Part shown: positions 55,602-63,999 of the stretch, piece after piece
How the letters are laid out: the number at the start of each line of letters is the position of its first letter
How positions within the stretch are numbered: the stretch's first letter is position 1
NCBI RefSeq assembly: GCF_003967535.1
Contig: NZ_BIFR01000002.1
Location: forward strand, 1,798,001 to 1,862,000
Source of the DNA: Tengunoibacter tsumagoiensis
GTDB taxonomy: Bacteria; Chloroflexota; Ktedonobacteria; Ktedonobacterales; Ktedonobacteraceae
DNA length: 64,000 bases
Direction: 5' to 3'
Notes under the pieces: model-generated
Told to the model about the DNA's origin: nothing
The model's input: the letters and a program-made list of their open reading frames with translations, nothing else
The model's database searches: none
Translations under genes and position numbers: made by a program

Positions 55602-57366
55602 CCCATTTACCAAGGCTTTCCGTTAAAAACAGCTCACGACAGGCACGCCGCTGCAACTTTCCGCTTGAGGTCTTGGGAACACCACCTGGCTTCACGAGCT
55701 GAATCTGATAGGCCTGTAGATCATGATTCTCCGAGATCGCCTGACGAATCGCATTGGTAACCTCTTCTGCGCTGAGTGGCTTGCGCGAAGAAGTATTCTG
55801 TTCCTCGCCCTGGCGAGCAGGTCGGAAATGCGGATCAACCTCAGCTACAATCACCAGTTGCTCTTTTCCCTGCACATCAACTGAAAAGGCCGCACTTCCA
55901 CTTGCACGTAACGCAGAATGGCTCTCCTCAACGGTAAACTCGATATCTTGTGGATAATGATTATGCCCACGAATAATAATCACATCTTTAATGCGACCAG
56001 TCACAAAAAGCTCTCCATGCCAGAGAAAGCCAAGGTCTCCTGTACGGAGGAATGGCCCATCGCCATTGGAGAGATAGCCCCCAAAGGTCTGGGCAGTCTC
56101 TTCTGGCTTGGCCCAATAGCCCTGGGAAACGCTTTCGCCCTGAAGCCAGATCTCACCCACACGATCGCCTGGACATTGCTCGCGCGTAATTGGGTCAGCA
56201 ATCACAATCCGAAGATCCAATAACGTGCGGCCACAGGAGACATGAGAAGCTGTATTGTAAAATTCGATCGGGCCCGGCACCACACGATTCTGTTCGAGAT
56301 CCGTACTACGGAAGGTCCGGATGATTGGACGCTCATTCATGTGTCCACCTGACGCCATCAGACTCGTCTCAGCCAGGCCATAGGTAGGATAAAACGCTTC
56401 GGGCTTGAAACCACAGGAGGCAAAGGTCTCTGTAAACAGCTCAATAGTCTCGGCGCGAATAGGTTCAGCACCACAGAAAGCTACACGCCAGCTACTCAGG
56501 TCAAGCTGTGCACGCTGCTCTGGGGTGACCTTACGCACACAGAGATCATAGGCAAAATTCGGTGCTCCACTCACTGTCACTTGTTTGCGCGAAATGATCT
56601 GTAGCCAGCGCAATGGACGCTGAAGGAAGGCCACAGGAGACATCAGAGCCGCCGGAAAACCTGCATAGAAAGGCTGCAGGATTCCACCGATCAGACCCAT
56701 ATCATGATATGGTGGCAACCAGAAAAACCCCTGTGTATGATGCACTCCATCCATCCCATATTCAATTAATTTGAGATTATGCAGAAGATTCTTATGGGTC
56801 AGCATCACACCCTTTGGCAAAGAGGTCGAGCCAGAGGTATATTGCAGAAAAGCCAGCGTATCAGGGCCAATCGCAGGCTCTCTCCAGGTAGAGGCAAGGC
56901 TGGGAGACAGAGTATCAGTCGTTAACCAGTGGAGGCGCTTTAACGACGGCACGTTGGTAAACCAGCGCTGAATAGCCGTTAATTGCGAGCTACTCGCTAA
57001 AATAATCTCAGCCTCTGCATTTTCCACAATGGCAACGATACGCGGCAATAAGCGCTCAGAGTTGGGGGGATAGGATGGGATGGCGGTAACGCCAGCATAA
57101 AGGCAGCCAAAAAACGCTGCAATATATTCCAGTCCTGGAGGGTAGAGGAGTAAGGCGCGCTTCCCTTCCGCCTTGAGTTGCTGTAAACAACCAGCAATAA
57201 TTCTGGCCCGCTGATCCAGTTCGGCATACGTAATCTCCTCTTCATCTTGATCACCACGCAAGAAAAAGGAGTAAGCAATCTGTGTGGGTTGAGAATATGC
57301 TCGGCCACGCAGAAGTTCAACCAGCGTAGAGGTCTTTACCATCTGTACAGGAAGGTCTGTCGTCAT
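55594..57366 (-). CDS. Fatty-acyl-AMP ligase (FAAL)
   Basis: A 590-aa adenylating enzyme. The ATP-binding P-loop YTSGSTSLPKG is at residues 176-186, and FFWLPPYHDMGLIGGILQPF with MSPVAFLQRPLRWLQIISR are hallmarks of FAALs rather than acyl-CoA ligases. GDLGFLWHGELFVTGRIKD and PKTSSGKLQRR are the C-terminal motifs. FAALs activate a free fatty acid to acyl-AMP and pass it to an ACP, here the N-terminal ACP of the next gene, which it overlaps by eight bases. GGAGC lies eight bases before the ATG at 57366. That ATG also overlaps the stop of a 45-aa ORF (ATGA). It sets the lipid primer of the polyketide. Confidence 0.93.
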   Translation of the reverse strand: MTTDLPVQMVKTSTLVELLRGRAYSQPTQIAYSFFLRGDQDEEEITYAELDQRARIIAGCLQQLKAEGKRALLLYPPGLEYIAAFFGCLYAGVTAIPSYPPNSERLLPRIVAIVENAEAEIILASSSQLTAIQRWFTNVPSLKRLHWLTTDTLSPSLASTWREPAIGPDTLAFLQYTSGSTSLPKGVMLTHKNLLHNLKLIEYGMDGVHHTQGFFWLPPYHDMGLIGGILQPFYAGFPAALMSPVAFLQRPLRWLQIISRKQVTVSGAPNFAYDLCVRKVTPEQRAQLDLSSWRVAFCGAEPIRAETIELFTETFASCGFKPEAFYPTYGLAETSLMASGGHMNERPIIRTFRSTDLEQNRVVPGPIEFYNTASHVSCGRTLLDLRIVIADPITREQCPGDRVGEIWLQGESVSQGYWAKPEETAQTFGGYLSNGDGPFLRTGDLGFLWHGELFVTGRIKDVIIIRGHNHYPQDIEFTVEESHSALRASGSAAFSVDVQGKEQLVIVAEVDPHFRPARQGEEQNTSSRKPLSAEEVTNAIRQAISENHDLQAYQIQLVKPGGVPKTSSGKLQRRACRELFLTESLGKWDE

Positions 57367-57500
57367 GTATCTTGCTCCTGGAACAAACTAGTGTGCACCG
57401 GACTGCGATCCTCTCGCTCTCCGTTTCCGGCCTCTTGACCCAATTTCGCACGCAAACATCTTTCAACACAAGCATACGTAATCCCCTGAGGTGTTGTCAT
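57363..57500 (-). CDS. Small ORF, 45 aa, translationally coupled to the FAAL gene
   Basis: An ATG at 57500 with AGGAAG seven bases upstream opens a frame whose TGA (57363-57365) overlaps the FAAL ATG as ATGA. Such a 4-base overlap is typical of coupled genes. The peptide starts MTTPQGITYACVERCLRAKL and continues with a charged, Gly- and Glu-rich tail; it has two Cys (C11, C15). No domain is recognised. It is the first ORF of the PKS operon and could be a small accessory protein or a leader that tunes FAAL translation. Confidence 0.5.
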   Translation of the reverse strand: MTTPQGITYACVERCLRAKLGQEAGNGEREDRSPVHTSLFQEQDT

Positions 57501-57650
57501 GGCGCTCTTCCTGTATTTCTTCTACCCCTGCAACCGCACATAAAATAAAAATACGAGCGTACCCTTCGCGTGATACTATGAACACTAAGAGGGTCCGGAG
57601 AACGATTTAACCTGGAGAATCTACTCATTCTATAAAAGCAGAGGTTACAG

Positions 57651-57980
57651 ATGATTACATTGGACACAGTGGCGCAGATCCCTTTGTGCTCTCACATGGC
57701 TGAAGAACTACAGATACAGATTGCCAATCGAGCAGCAGATGTGCGATTGCAGGCAGGTGAATGGCTTATTCAAGAGGGCGAGCTTCCATTGTTTTTTGTT
57801 TTAGTCGCCGGGTCTCTGGATGTTATCAAACATCTTGGTAATGTAGAACAGGTCAATTGCCTTCATCCATCAATATCTTGCCAGCTAACTGCTGATCCGC
57901 TATCGCTTCTGCTGAACGTTGCTTCGTTCGAGGATATAGAAGTGGACAAAGCCATTGTCTATCGCTTCATCCACACTTAA
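57651..57980 (+). pseudogene. Truncated cyclic-nucleotide-binding domain remnant
   Basis: An ATG at 57651 behind AGAGG opens a 109-aa frame. Residues 1-66 match the start of a cNMP-binding domain (IANRAADVRLQAGEWLIQEG, ELPLFFVLVAGSLDVIKHL) like those at the N-terminus of some bacterial thioredoxin-reductase-like proteins. After about residue 66 the match stops, before the phosphate-binding cassette, and the frame runs on antisense into the end of the GH15 gene. It is therefore a 5' fragment of a longer gene. It has a promoter-proximal start and might still be translated. Confidence 0.55.
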
Positions 57981-59771
57981 GCAGGCATGGATCAAGGCAA
58001 GGTGAGTAAAAGCCTGAGGAAAATTCCCCAGAGCTTCGCCGGTGATAGCCGTCTCTTCAGCATAGAGAGAGACATGATTGGCATAGGTCAGCATATGTTC
58101 GAGGGCGAGCCGCGCCTCCTCGACACGGTTTGCTCTCGCCAGTGCTTCTACGAGCCAGAAGCTACAGATATTAAAGGTCCCTTCATGGCCCTCCAGACCA
58201 TCATCTGCCGCTGTTTCGATATCATAGCGATACACATGGGGGAACATGGTCAGTTCCTGTAGAATACATTCAATTGTAGCCAGCATACGTGGATCACGCG
58301 CATTGACGAACCCTGTAAGAGAGAGCAGAAGGGTGCTGGCATCAACCGCCTCTCCCCCATAATACTGGACAAAGCACCCTTTCTGGTTATTCCAACCTTT
58401 GTCCATAATCTCCTGATAAATCTGTGCGCTCGTCTGTCGCCACTGCTCAACTGGTGCGGGCAGGCCATATTCATGTGCAATGCGCAATGCCCTATCAAAA
58501 GCCACCCAGCTCATGAGACGTGAGTGGAGAAAATCCCTGGCTCCTCCGCGAACTTCCCAGATCCCTTCATCTGCCTCTTGCCAGTGATCAGTCAGCCATT
58601 CAAGCTGCTGACAGAGCTTCATCCACCCTTCATAGGAGATGCCATGAAAATGAGTATAGAGATAGATCACATCCATCAATTCGCCATAGATATCCAGTTG
58701 AAGTTGTTTGGCTGCCGCATTGCCAATGCGTACTGGCTGGCTGCGTTGATAGCCCTCCAGATGATCCAGATGCATCTCTGGCATCTCGGAACCGCCGTGA
58801 ATGGTGTACATTGGCTGAAGTGATCCCCCCTCCTCCAATTCTTTCACTCGCTCATTCAGCCAGCCCATAAAGGCGTCTGCCTCTTCAACAAAGCCTAGAG
58901 TCATCAAGCTATCCAACGTAAAGGCCGCATCGCGAAACCAGGTAAAACGATAATCCCAGTTGCGCTCTCCACCAATTCCCTCGGGCAGGCTGGTCGTCGG
59001 TGCGGCCACAATCGCACCCGTTGGCGCATAGGTGAGGAGCTTTAACGCTAAAGCCGAACGATAGACATACTCGCGCCAACGCCCTTGATAACGACATTGG
59101 CTCAGCCAGTTACGCCAGTACCTCTGGGTCTCCGTATACTGCTCATCATACTGGGCTGATTGTGCTGGATGGGGAAGGATACGCTTATTCTGTGAGCTAT
59201 CCAGGAAAAAATAGACCGTTTCACCTTCCGAAAGGGTGAAGGTCGCAGAGACCCCCCCTTCATGGTCATCGGTTAAGGGCACCGATGATGATAAGACCAG
59301 GGCTAATGCCTTACTACTAAAGACGGCACCATGATCAGACACCTTGAGCGTGTGGGGATCGCGTGCATAATTAAACGCGGGACGACACTCCAGCCGAAAG
59401 GTAAGTGATCCATAGACCATACGCACTGCTCGCACAAGATGATGCTCTTGATGATCGGTCCCCACATGCTTAACAGGCATAAAGTCTGTAATCTCACCAA
59501 TACCCTTGCTGGTCATAAAACGTGTAATGAGAATGTTTGTATCTGGCGCATATAACTGTCGTGTGGAAAATGAAGGCGGAGAAATGGGAGCAAGGCGAAA
59601 TGACCCACCTTTTTGCGCGTCAAGCAGAGCACCAAACACACTGGGTGAATCAAAATCAGGCAGACAACACCAATCTATCGATCCTTGCTTACTCACCAGT
59701 GCAACTGTATAAAGATCGCCAATCATGCCATAATCTTCAATTGGCAGATAGGGATATGTTGTATTCGCCAT
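57900..59771 (-). CDS. GH15-family glucoamylase/trehalase-type glycoside hydrolase
   Basis: A 623-aa enzyme with an N-terminal beta-sandwich (YPYLPIEDYGMIGDLYTVAL, DWCCLPDFDSPSVFGALLD) and a C-terminal (alpha/alpha)6 barrel from about residue 230 (YAPTGAIVAAPTTSLPEGIG, RNWDYRFTWFRDAAF). The catalytic Glu candidates are in ADEGIWEVRG and DDGLEGHEGTFNICSFW. NFPQAFTHLALI closes the barrel. Members cleave alpha-1,4-glucans, dextran or trehalose from the end; no signal peptide is seen, so a cytoplasmic role such as trehalose use is likely. An AGGAG touches an ATG at 59777; the ATG at 59771, six bases on, has normal spacing and was chosen. The 3' end overlaps the cNMP remnant. Confidence 0.9.
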   Translation of the reverse strand: MANTTYPYLPIEDYGMIGDLYTVALVSKQGSIDWCCLPDFDSPSVFGALLDAQKGGSFRLAPISPPSFSTRQLYAPDTNILITRFMTSKGIGEITDFMPVKHVGTDHQEHHLVRAVRMVYGSLTFRLECRPAFNYARDPHTLKVSDHGAVFSSKALALVLSSSVPLTDDHEGGVSATFTLSEGETVYFFLDSSQNKRILPHPAQSAQYDEQYTETQRYWRNWLSQCRYQGRWREYVYRSALALKLLTYAPTGAIVAAPTTSLPEGIGGERNWDYRFTWFRDAAFTLDSLMTLGFVEEADAFMGWLNERVKELEEGGSLQPMYTIHGGSEMPEMHLDHLEGYQRSQPVRIGNAAAKQLQLDIYGELMDVIYLYTHFHGISYEGWMKLCQQLEWLTDHWQEADEGIWEVRGGARDFLHSRLMSWVAFDRALRIAHEYGLPAPVEQWRQTSAQIYQEIMDKGWNNQKGCFVQYYGGEAVDASTLLLSLTGFVNARDPRMLATIECILQELTMFPHVYRYDIETAADDGLEGHEGTFNICSFWLVEALARANRVEEARLALEHMLTYANHVSLYAEETAITGEALGNFPQAFTHLALIHACLSVDEAIDNGFVHFYILERSNVQQKR

Positions 59772-59866
59772 AGCCATCTCCTGACCACCCTCTCTCTAGT
59801 AGATTCTTCGTGAGCAGCTAGAAAGCTGTCCTGGCGCAGTGTAACATGAACCTATGCTGAAAACAT

Positions 59867-59905
59867 CACCCAAAAAAATGAGCGCAGGGATCATCCTTTT
59901 GGGTG
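59867..59905. repeat. Inverted repeat in divergent spacer
   Basis: CACCCAAAA (59867-59875) and TTTTGGGTG (59897-59905) form a 9-bp arm around 21 bases, in the spacer between the GH15 and DUF308 genes. It may be a regulator site for either gene. Confidence 0.3.
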
Positions 59906-59930
59906 AAAGAGAAAATCATTCTTTCGAGGG

Positions 59931-59960
59931 TTGAGAAAAATTTGAGAAATAGACTATGGT
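59931..59960 (+). promoter_or_regulatory. Candidate promoter of the HdeD/DUF308 gene
   Basis: TTGAGA at 59931-59936 and TATGGT at 59955-59960 are 18 bases apart on the plus strand, about 120 bases before the DUF308 start. Both boxes deviate from consensus by two bases at most. Confidence 0.35.
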
Positions 59961-60081
59961 TGTAGCGGCATGCTGCATCTCTGAGATGTCGTGGCCGATT
60001 AGCGAAATTTCAACGCAGAACAACCTATTGTGACCTTTCAAACTTCAGCAATAGTCAAAAACATCCAGACAGGAGATGAAC

Positions 60082-60666
60082 ATGCGTCTACATTACTCAT
60101 CTATGCCCAGAAGAGGCATGGTGTCGACCAATCAATGGTGGCTTGCGATGATTGCAGGGATTGCGCTGTTTATCGTAGGTCTGTTGTTTCTTATCTCACC
60201 GAAAATGTCTCTAATCGTGCTCGTCCAATTGCTGGGAACCTACTGGCTTATTGTAGGGATACTGACCTTTGTCAGTCTGAGTATTGATCGAACGTTGTGG
60301 GGCTGGAAGATCGTTGAAGGGACATTAGGTGTGCTTGCAGGTCTGCTTGTGATACGCGATCCCTTATGGAGCGCACTGTTTGTGCCTGCCATCTTAGTGC
60401 TTTTTCTGGCGATAGAGGCATTGCTGATGGGTGGGGCGCAGATTGTGCATGGTGCCAGTGGAGGAGGGTTGGGGCTCATCATCCTGGGCGTTCTTAACGT
60501 CATATTTGGCGTTATCTTATTCTTCAATCCGCTTCTAGGAGCTGTAGCATTGCCCATTATGCTGGGCATCTTTGCCATCATTGGAGGCTCGACACTGGCG
60601 ATTCGCGCCTTTCTCTCACGGCCTCAGGCCTCTTCAGTCAATCCGTTGGGCACACAACCTGCGTAA
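60082..60666 (+). CDS. HdeD/DUF308 family membrane protein
   Basis: A 194-aa membrane protein with about six hydrophobic segments in three hairpins (LAMIAGIALFIVGLLFLISP, LIVLVQLLGTYWLIVGILTF, LGLIILGVLNVIFGVILFFN). This is the repeated two-helix layout of the HdeD/DUF308 family, linked in enterobacteria to acid resistance; the mechanism is unknown. AGGAG touches an ATG at 60076, while the ATG at 60082 is six bases away and was preferred. It is monocistronic and followed by a strong terminator. Confidence 0.8.
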   Translation: MRLHYSSMPRRGMVSTNQWWLAMIAGIALFIVGLLFLISPKMSLIVLVQLLGTYWLIVGILTFVSLSIDRTLWGWKIVEGTLGVLAGLLVIRDPLWSALFVPAILVLFLAIEALLMGGAQIVHGASGGGLGLIILGVLNVIFGVILFFNPLLGAVALPIMLGIFAIIGGSTLAIRAFLSRPQASSVNPLGTQPA

Positions 60667-60695
60667 TCCCCCTTTATAGAAAAATAGAAAAGATG

Positions 60696-60749
60696 AAAAA
60701 GAAGCTCCAGAGTGTATCGATCAATCGACACGTTCTGGAGCTTCTTTTT
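60696..60749. terminator. Strong bidirectional intrinsic terminator
   Basis: A 16-bp perfect stem (60696-60711 with 60734-60749) begins with five A and ends with T-rich sequence, so either strand gives a hairpin followed by U. The loop can fold further (GTGT with ACAC). It separates the convergent DUF308 and AraC genes. Confidence 0.85.
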
Positions 60750-60762
60750 TTATCGAGACATT

Positions 60763-61659
60763 TTATGACAGCAGATAGCTTCTTGGTCTGAGAAAGCGCG
60801 ATAAGACAAGCCAGGGCAGAGCAATAAGCATGGGAGGATCAGCCCAGCTGGCCAGATCCAACTCTATCTCCGTGAGCCCTGTCACCTGACCATTTTCTAC
60901 TTTAAGTGGATATCTTCCCTGCCGACCATATAACTGCGTCCCATGAGTCAGAAAATCCAGAAAGGTCTGGTTCTCATCTAGCGCCGCAGCAAAGAGATAA
61001 TAGTTGCCATCGGGAATATTCGTCATTGAATACATCCCACCATCAGTAAGAATGGCACAGCTCTCTGGCTGCCCCTGGGGCAGAGGATCTGAAAAGATGC
61101 CCACAAAAACAAAGCCTTTAAACGGTGGCAGGGACTTCACCTGGCCTGTGATGGTCATACCAGAGCCTCGAGAGATCTTATTCTCAATCAGATCATAATA
61201 GTGAAAAGCCTCACGCAGATCTTTTGGCCGCAGATGCATCTTTGGCTCTTGCTGCAATGCCCTGAAATGACTCGGAGGCAGACCTACCAGCAAAGAGAAA
61301 CGCGACGTAAAGGTGCCAAGGCTTCGATACCCCACATCAAAACAGATCTCAGTGATGCTACTATTCGTAGAGAGGAGCAAATTCTTTGCATACTCCAGAC
61401 GAATCGCCGCCAGAAAAACCATGGGCGAGATACTCGTCATAGCCCGAAACAGGCGGTTAAAATGGAACGGGCTCAGATGAGCCGAATCCGCAATATCCTG
61501 AAGCGTCAACTCATCATAAAAATTCTCGCGCATGGTTCGAATGGCACGCTCGATTGCAAGATAGTGCATGGCAACGGTATTATCTCTTCGGCAACCGCTA
61601 TCGAATAAAACTGCTCGTCTCTGCGTATAATCGGTATCAAGCTGAGATTGAACCAGCAT
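60763..61659 (-). CDS. AraC-family regulator with N-terminal HTH and unknown C-terminal domain
   Basis: A 298-aa regulator whose DNA-binding part comes first (residues about 32-135): AIRTMRENFYDELTLQDIAD, SAHLSPFHFNRLFRAMTSIS and ICFDVGYRSLGTFTSRFSLL. The C-terminal 160 residues (from ITGQVKSLPPFKGFVFVGIF) are probably a small beta-rich ligand domain. This order, HTH first, is the reverse of the AraC protein at 4974-5828. AGAGGAG precedes the ATG at 61659. It lies 57 bases after the RnfD-like gene on the same strand and may belong to that operon. The effector is unknown. Confidence 0.85.
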   Translation of the reverse strand: MLVQSQLDTDYTQRRAVLFDSGCRRDNTVAMHYLAIERAIRTMRENFYDELTLQDIADSAHLSPFHFNRLFRAMTSISPMVFLAAIRLEYAKNLLLSTNSSITEICFDVGYRSLGTFTSRFSLLVGLPPSHFRALQQEPKMHLRPKDLREAFHYYDLIENKISRGSGMTITGQVKSLPPFKGFVFVGIFSDPLPQGQPESCAILTDGGMYSMTNIPDGNYYLFAAALDENQTFLDFLTHGTQLYGRQGRYPLKVENGQVTGLTEIELDLASWADPPMLIALPWLVLSRFLRPRSYLLS

Positions 61660-61716
61660 GCTCCTCTAACTCCTCTCGGCCGTTTATTCAACTGGCCCTG
61701 CTTCTTAACACAGATG

Positions 61717-62592
61717 TTATTGTGCTATTGAAGCTTTCTCCTCAATAGCGGTCGTAACCTCAGGCTCTTCTGCGCTCTTGAGTGAACGAGCCGTAACCCA
61801 GTCCGAGATCAAGCGAATCACGGGAACACAGGCTGAAACAATCAAGAGAGCAATAAAAGGAGAGTATTGATTATCCATCAGACGTAGAATCCCATCTATC
61901 ACGGCCAATGAAAAGCCAAAGAGGATGCGCATTCTTCGTGTATCAGGGGTCGTTTTAGGATCGGTAATCATACTGAGAATAAAGAGTTGAAAGGCTGCAC
62001 CCAGCAGTGGTCCAAAGGCAAAGACATAGCCTGAGTGACGGATCAGGTTTTCAAGCACAGCCATGAGACAGAAGCTGAGCACAAAGGAGATGACCAGATC
62101 CCACCGTGAGACGCGAAATGACGTGAAACCGCCGATGACAAGGATGACCATGACAATCAATAACGAGCCACTCCACTGAGCGGCCAGGGTCGTAACTGTC
62201 TGAGGAAAGAGCAGCAGCAGCATCGTCAGACCAAAGTTGGATGGGTTAAATATATGCCGCCCTCGTACGCGCAGGAGTGACTTGGAGCTGATCGCCAGAA
62301 TGGGAGCGACAATAAAAGGCCAGAGCGGAATAGATTCGATCAGTAAGCCCAGTCCCAGACCACTGATCACCCCACTGATGGGGATGATGATCTGCTTCGT
62401 TCGCACATAGTTCAAGATGACATCAAGGGTACATGCAACCAGCAGAGAGGTTGCAATCTGTGTCCACTGATGATCAAAGGCCAGGATAGTCTCACCGATG
62501 GAGGTATAGAGAATAAGAACCCCAGTCATAAAGAGCCGTGGATCGGTTATTTTGGGAGCGACAATCGTCACGCCACGAATATTCCAGGTCAT
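61717..62592 (-). CDS. RnfD/NqrB-like membrane protein
   Basis: A 291-aa protein with about eight to nine hydrophobic segments. It resembles the RnfD/NqrB subunit of ion-pumping flavin complexes: RGRHIFNPSNFGLTMLLLLF matches the conserved N-P region, FGPLLGAAFQLFILSMITDP matches the late helix ending in T-D-P, and PISGVISGLGLGLLIES is the first conserved loop. It lacks the other Rnf subunits nearby, and the flavin-attachment Ser/Thr motif (S-G-x-T/S) is not clearly present. AAGGAAA lies upstream of the ATG at 62592, 28 bases after the TPR gene. It is likely an unusual membrane partner of the CRTAC1-type protein, with no proven electron transfer. Confidence 0.7.
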   Translation of the reverse strand: MTWNIRGVTIVAPKITDPRLFMTGVLILYTSIGETILAFDHQWTQIATSLLVACTLDVILNYVRTKQIIIPISGVISGLGLGLLIESIPLWPFIVAPILAISSKSLLRVRGRHIFNPSNFGLTMLLLLFPQTVTTLAAQWSGSLLIVMVILVIGGFTSFRVSRWDLVISFVLSFCLMAVLENLIRHSGYVFAFGPLLGAAFQLFILSMITDPKTTPDTRRMRILFGFSLAVIDGILRLMDNQYSPFIALLIVSACVPVIRLISDWVTARSLKSAEEPEVTTAIEEKASIAQ

Positions 62593-62620
62593 GAGCTGTT
62601 TCCTTTCTTACCTCGTAGGA

Positions 62621-63634
62621 TTAACTCCAGAACAGAGCAATACCAGTATCAACATAAACACCCAGGCCTCGAATCGTTGTGTCTTCTTGATCCACCAGCT
62701 TATCCTGCGGAATCGCCAGCCGTTGATCAAGTATGGTTGCCTGAGGGTCTACATTCTTCCCATTCAGCCAGACATTACGCGCATCGGCGGTCTTGTTGCT
62801 TTTGGCAAAGACATCCCCCAATGCCGCATAGGCTGTAGGTGTAAACGTGTGTTTAATGCTGTTCAAGGTTTTCAGTAGGGAGACGGAGTACTGCAGATCG
62901 GTCTGGGCCTGGGGGAGATGCCCCATGAGCGTGGGCCAGTAGAGATTATTTAAGCCTCGTGCAAACCGCGCGACAATGTTGTAGGGATGCTGCTCCAATA
63001 TAGGGTTCAATGTGCTAATGGAGCGCGAGGAGTCCTGGGCCTGACAGACCAATCCATCGGGTGGTTTGGGACAGGAGCGCATCTCGTCTACATAGACCAG
63101 CGCCATATTGAGAACGGTATTGGTGCTATTGTGCTGCGCTACAAGCTGCTCAAAAAAGGTGTGCTCCTCATCATAGCGCTTGAGATCGCGCAATGCGATG
63201 CGATAATCGTTGGTATAGCGCAGATTATCAGGTTCTGATTGCGCGGCAGCTTTTAAATAGTCCAGCGCGCGGGTTGCACTGCCTTGCTTGATCAAGGCCT
63301 CACCAAAGGCAGCTTCGAGAAAGATCTGATCCTTATCTTGTTGCACGACAGGCTGTATGCTCTGGTCCTCCAGGATATGCGCTGGGATCGGTTTTTGATA
63401 CACCTGCCAATTGTTCAGCCCCAGATCATCCAGCGTCAGATTGGCCGGAACTTTGGGAAGCGATAACGGTTGCACCTGCGGGAGAAATAAGAAATAGGCG
63501 CCGACTGCAAGCAGAGCAATAATCAATACGCTCGAGCTAATGATCAGTGCAATTCGTGTTCTGCTCCTCTTACGAGCTCTGGGTGGCTGACCGGTGACCA
63601 ATGGAGTTGGCGGATTGGTAACATTCTGAGCCAT
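62621..63634 (-). CDS. Membrane-anchored TPR protein
   Basis: A 337-aa protein with a basic N-terminus (RARKRSRTR), one membrane helix at about residues 27-50 (IALIISSSVLIIALLAVGAY) and an extracytoplasmic TPR-like domain from about 105 (FLEAAFGEALIKQGSATRAL, ALGDVFAKSNKTADARNVW). The type is a signal-anchor protein with repeats facing outward. AAGGAGGA lies eight bases before the ATG at 63634, which shares one base with the stop of the CRTAC1-type gene (TAATG), so they are coupled. It probably presents or assembles the CRTAC1-type protein at the cell surface. Confidence 0.75.
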   Translation of the reverse strand: MAQNVTNPPTPLVTGQPPRARKRSRTRIALIISSSVLIIALLAVGAYFLFLPQVQPLSLPKVPANLTLDDLGLNNWQVYQKPIPAHILEDQSIQPVVQQDKDQIFLEAAFGEALIKQGSATRALDYLKAAAQSEPDNLRYTNDYRIALRDLKRYDEEHTFFEQLVAQHNSTNTVLNMALVYVDEMRSCPKPPDGLVCQAQDSSRSISTLNPILEQHPYNIVARFARGLNNLYWPTLMGHLPQAQTDLQYSVSLLKTLNSIKHTFTPTAYAALGDVFAKSNKTADARNVWLNGKNVDPQATILDQRLAIPQDKLVDQEDTTIRGLGVYVDTGIALFWS

Positions 63635-63999
63635 TAGATCTGTCCTCCTTGCTGGATCTGGTGATAACGATTGAGAGCTAGCGCGGCAGGTTGTTCAATC
63701 TGTCCATCGGGCCAACGAATCTCAACACTATCAATTCTGGTCTGGGAACCAAGGCCAAAGATGAGGCGGCGATCAGATTGGGAGGCATAACCACTACCTG
63801 GATCGACCCATTTGACCCAGGTCTTTTTGCCAGCTTTCACGGTGACACGAGCACCAATGGCATCACGATTGGATTTTCCGCTTCCAGTGAGATGAAAACC
63901 GATCCATTGATTTTTTTGTTGAGGATAATTTTTGTAGAGCTGGAAAGGGGCTCCCTGGTTCGCAATGAACATTTCGGGCAGGCCATCGTTATCAAAATC
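63634..63999 (-). CDS. CRTAC1/ASPIC-UnbV protein, C-terminal end, partial
   Basis: The last 121 residues of a gene that continues beyond the window edge. It begins with DFDNDGLPEMFIANQG, a calcium-binding FG-GAP/VCBS repeat, then shows the ASPIC/UnbV domain: NRDAIGARVTV, YASQSDRRLIFGLG and VEIRWPDGQIEQP. Such proteins are usually secreted or surface beta-propellers that bind calcium and carbohydrate or protein. Stop TAA at 63634-63636 overlaps the start of the TPR gene by one base. The frame is unbroken to the edge. Size and N-terminus are unknown. Confidence 0.85.
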   Translation of the reverse strand, partial: DFDNDGLPEMFIANQGAPFQLYKNYPQQKNQWIGFHLTGSGKSNRDAIGARVTVKAGKKTWVKWVDPGSGYASQSDRRLIFGLGSQTRIDSVEIRWPDGQIEQPAALALNRYHQIQQGGQI

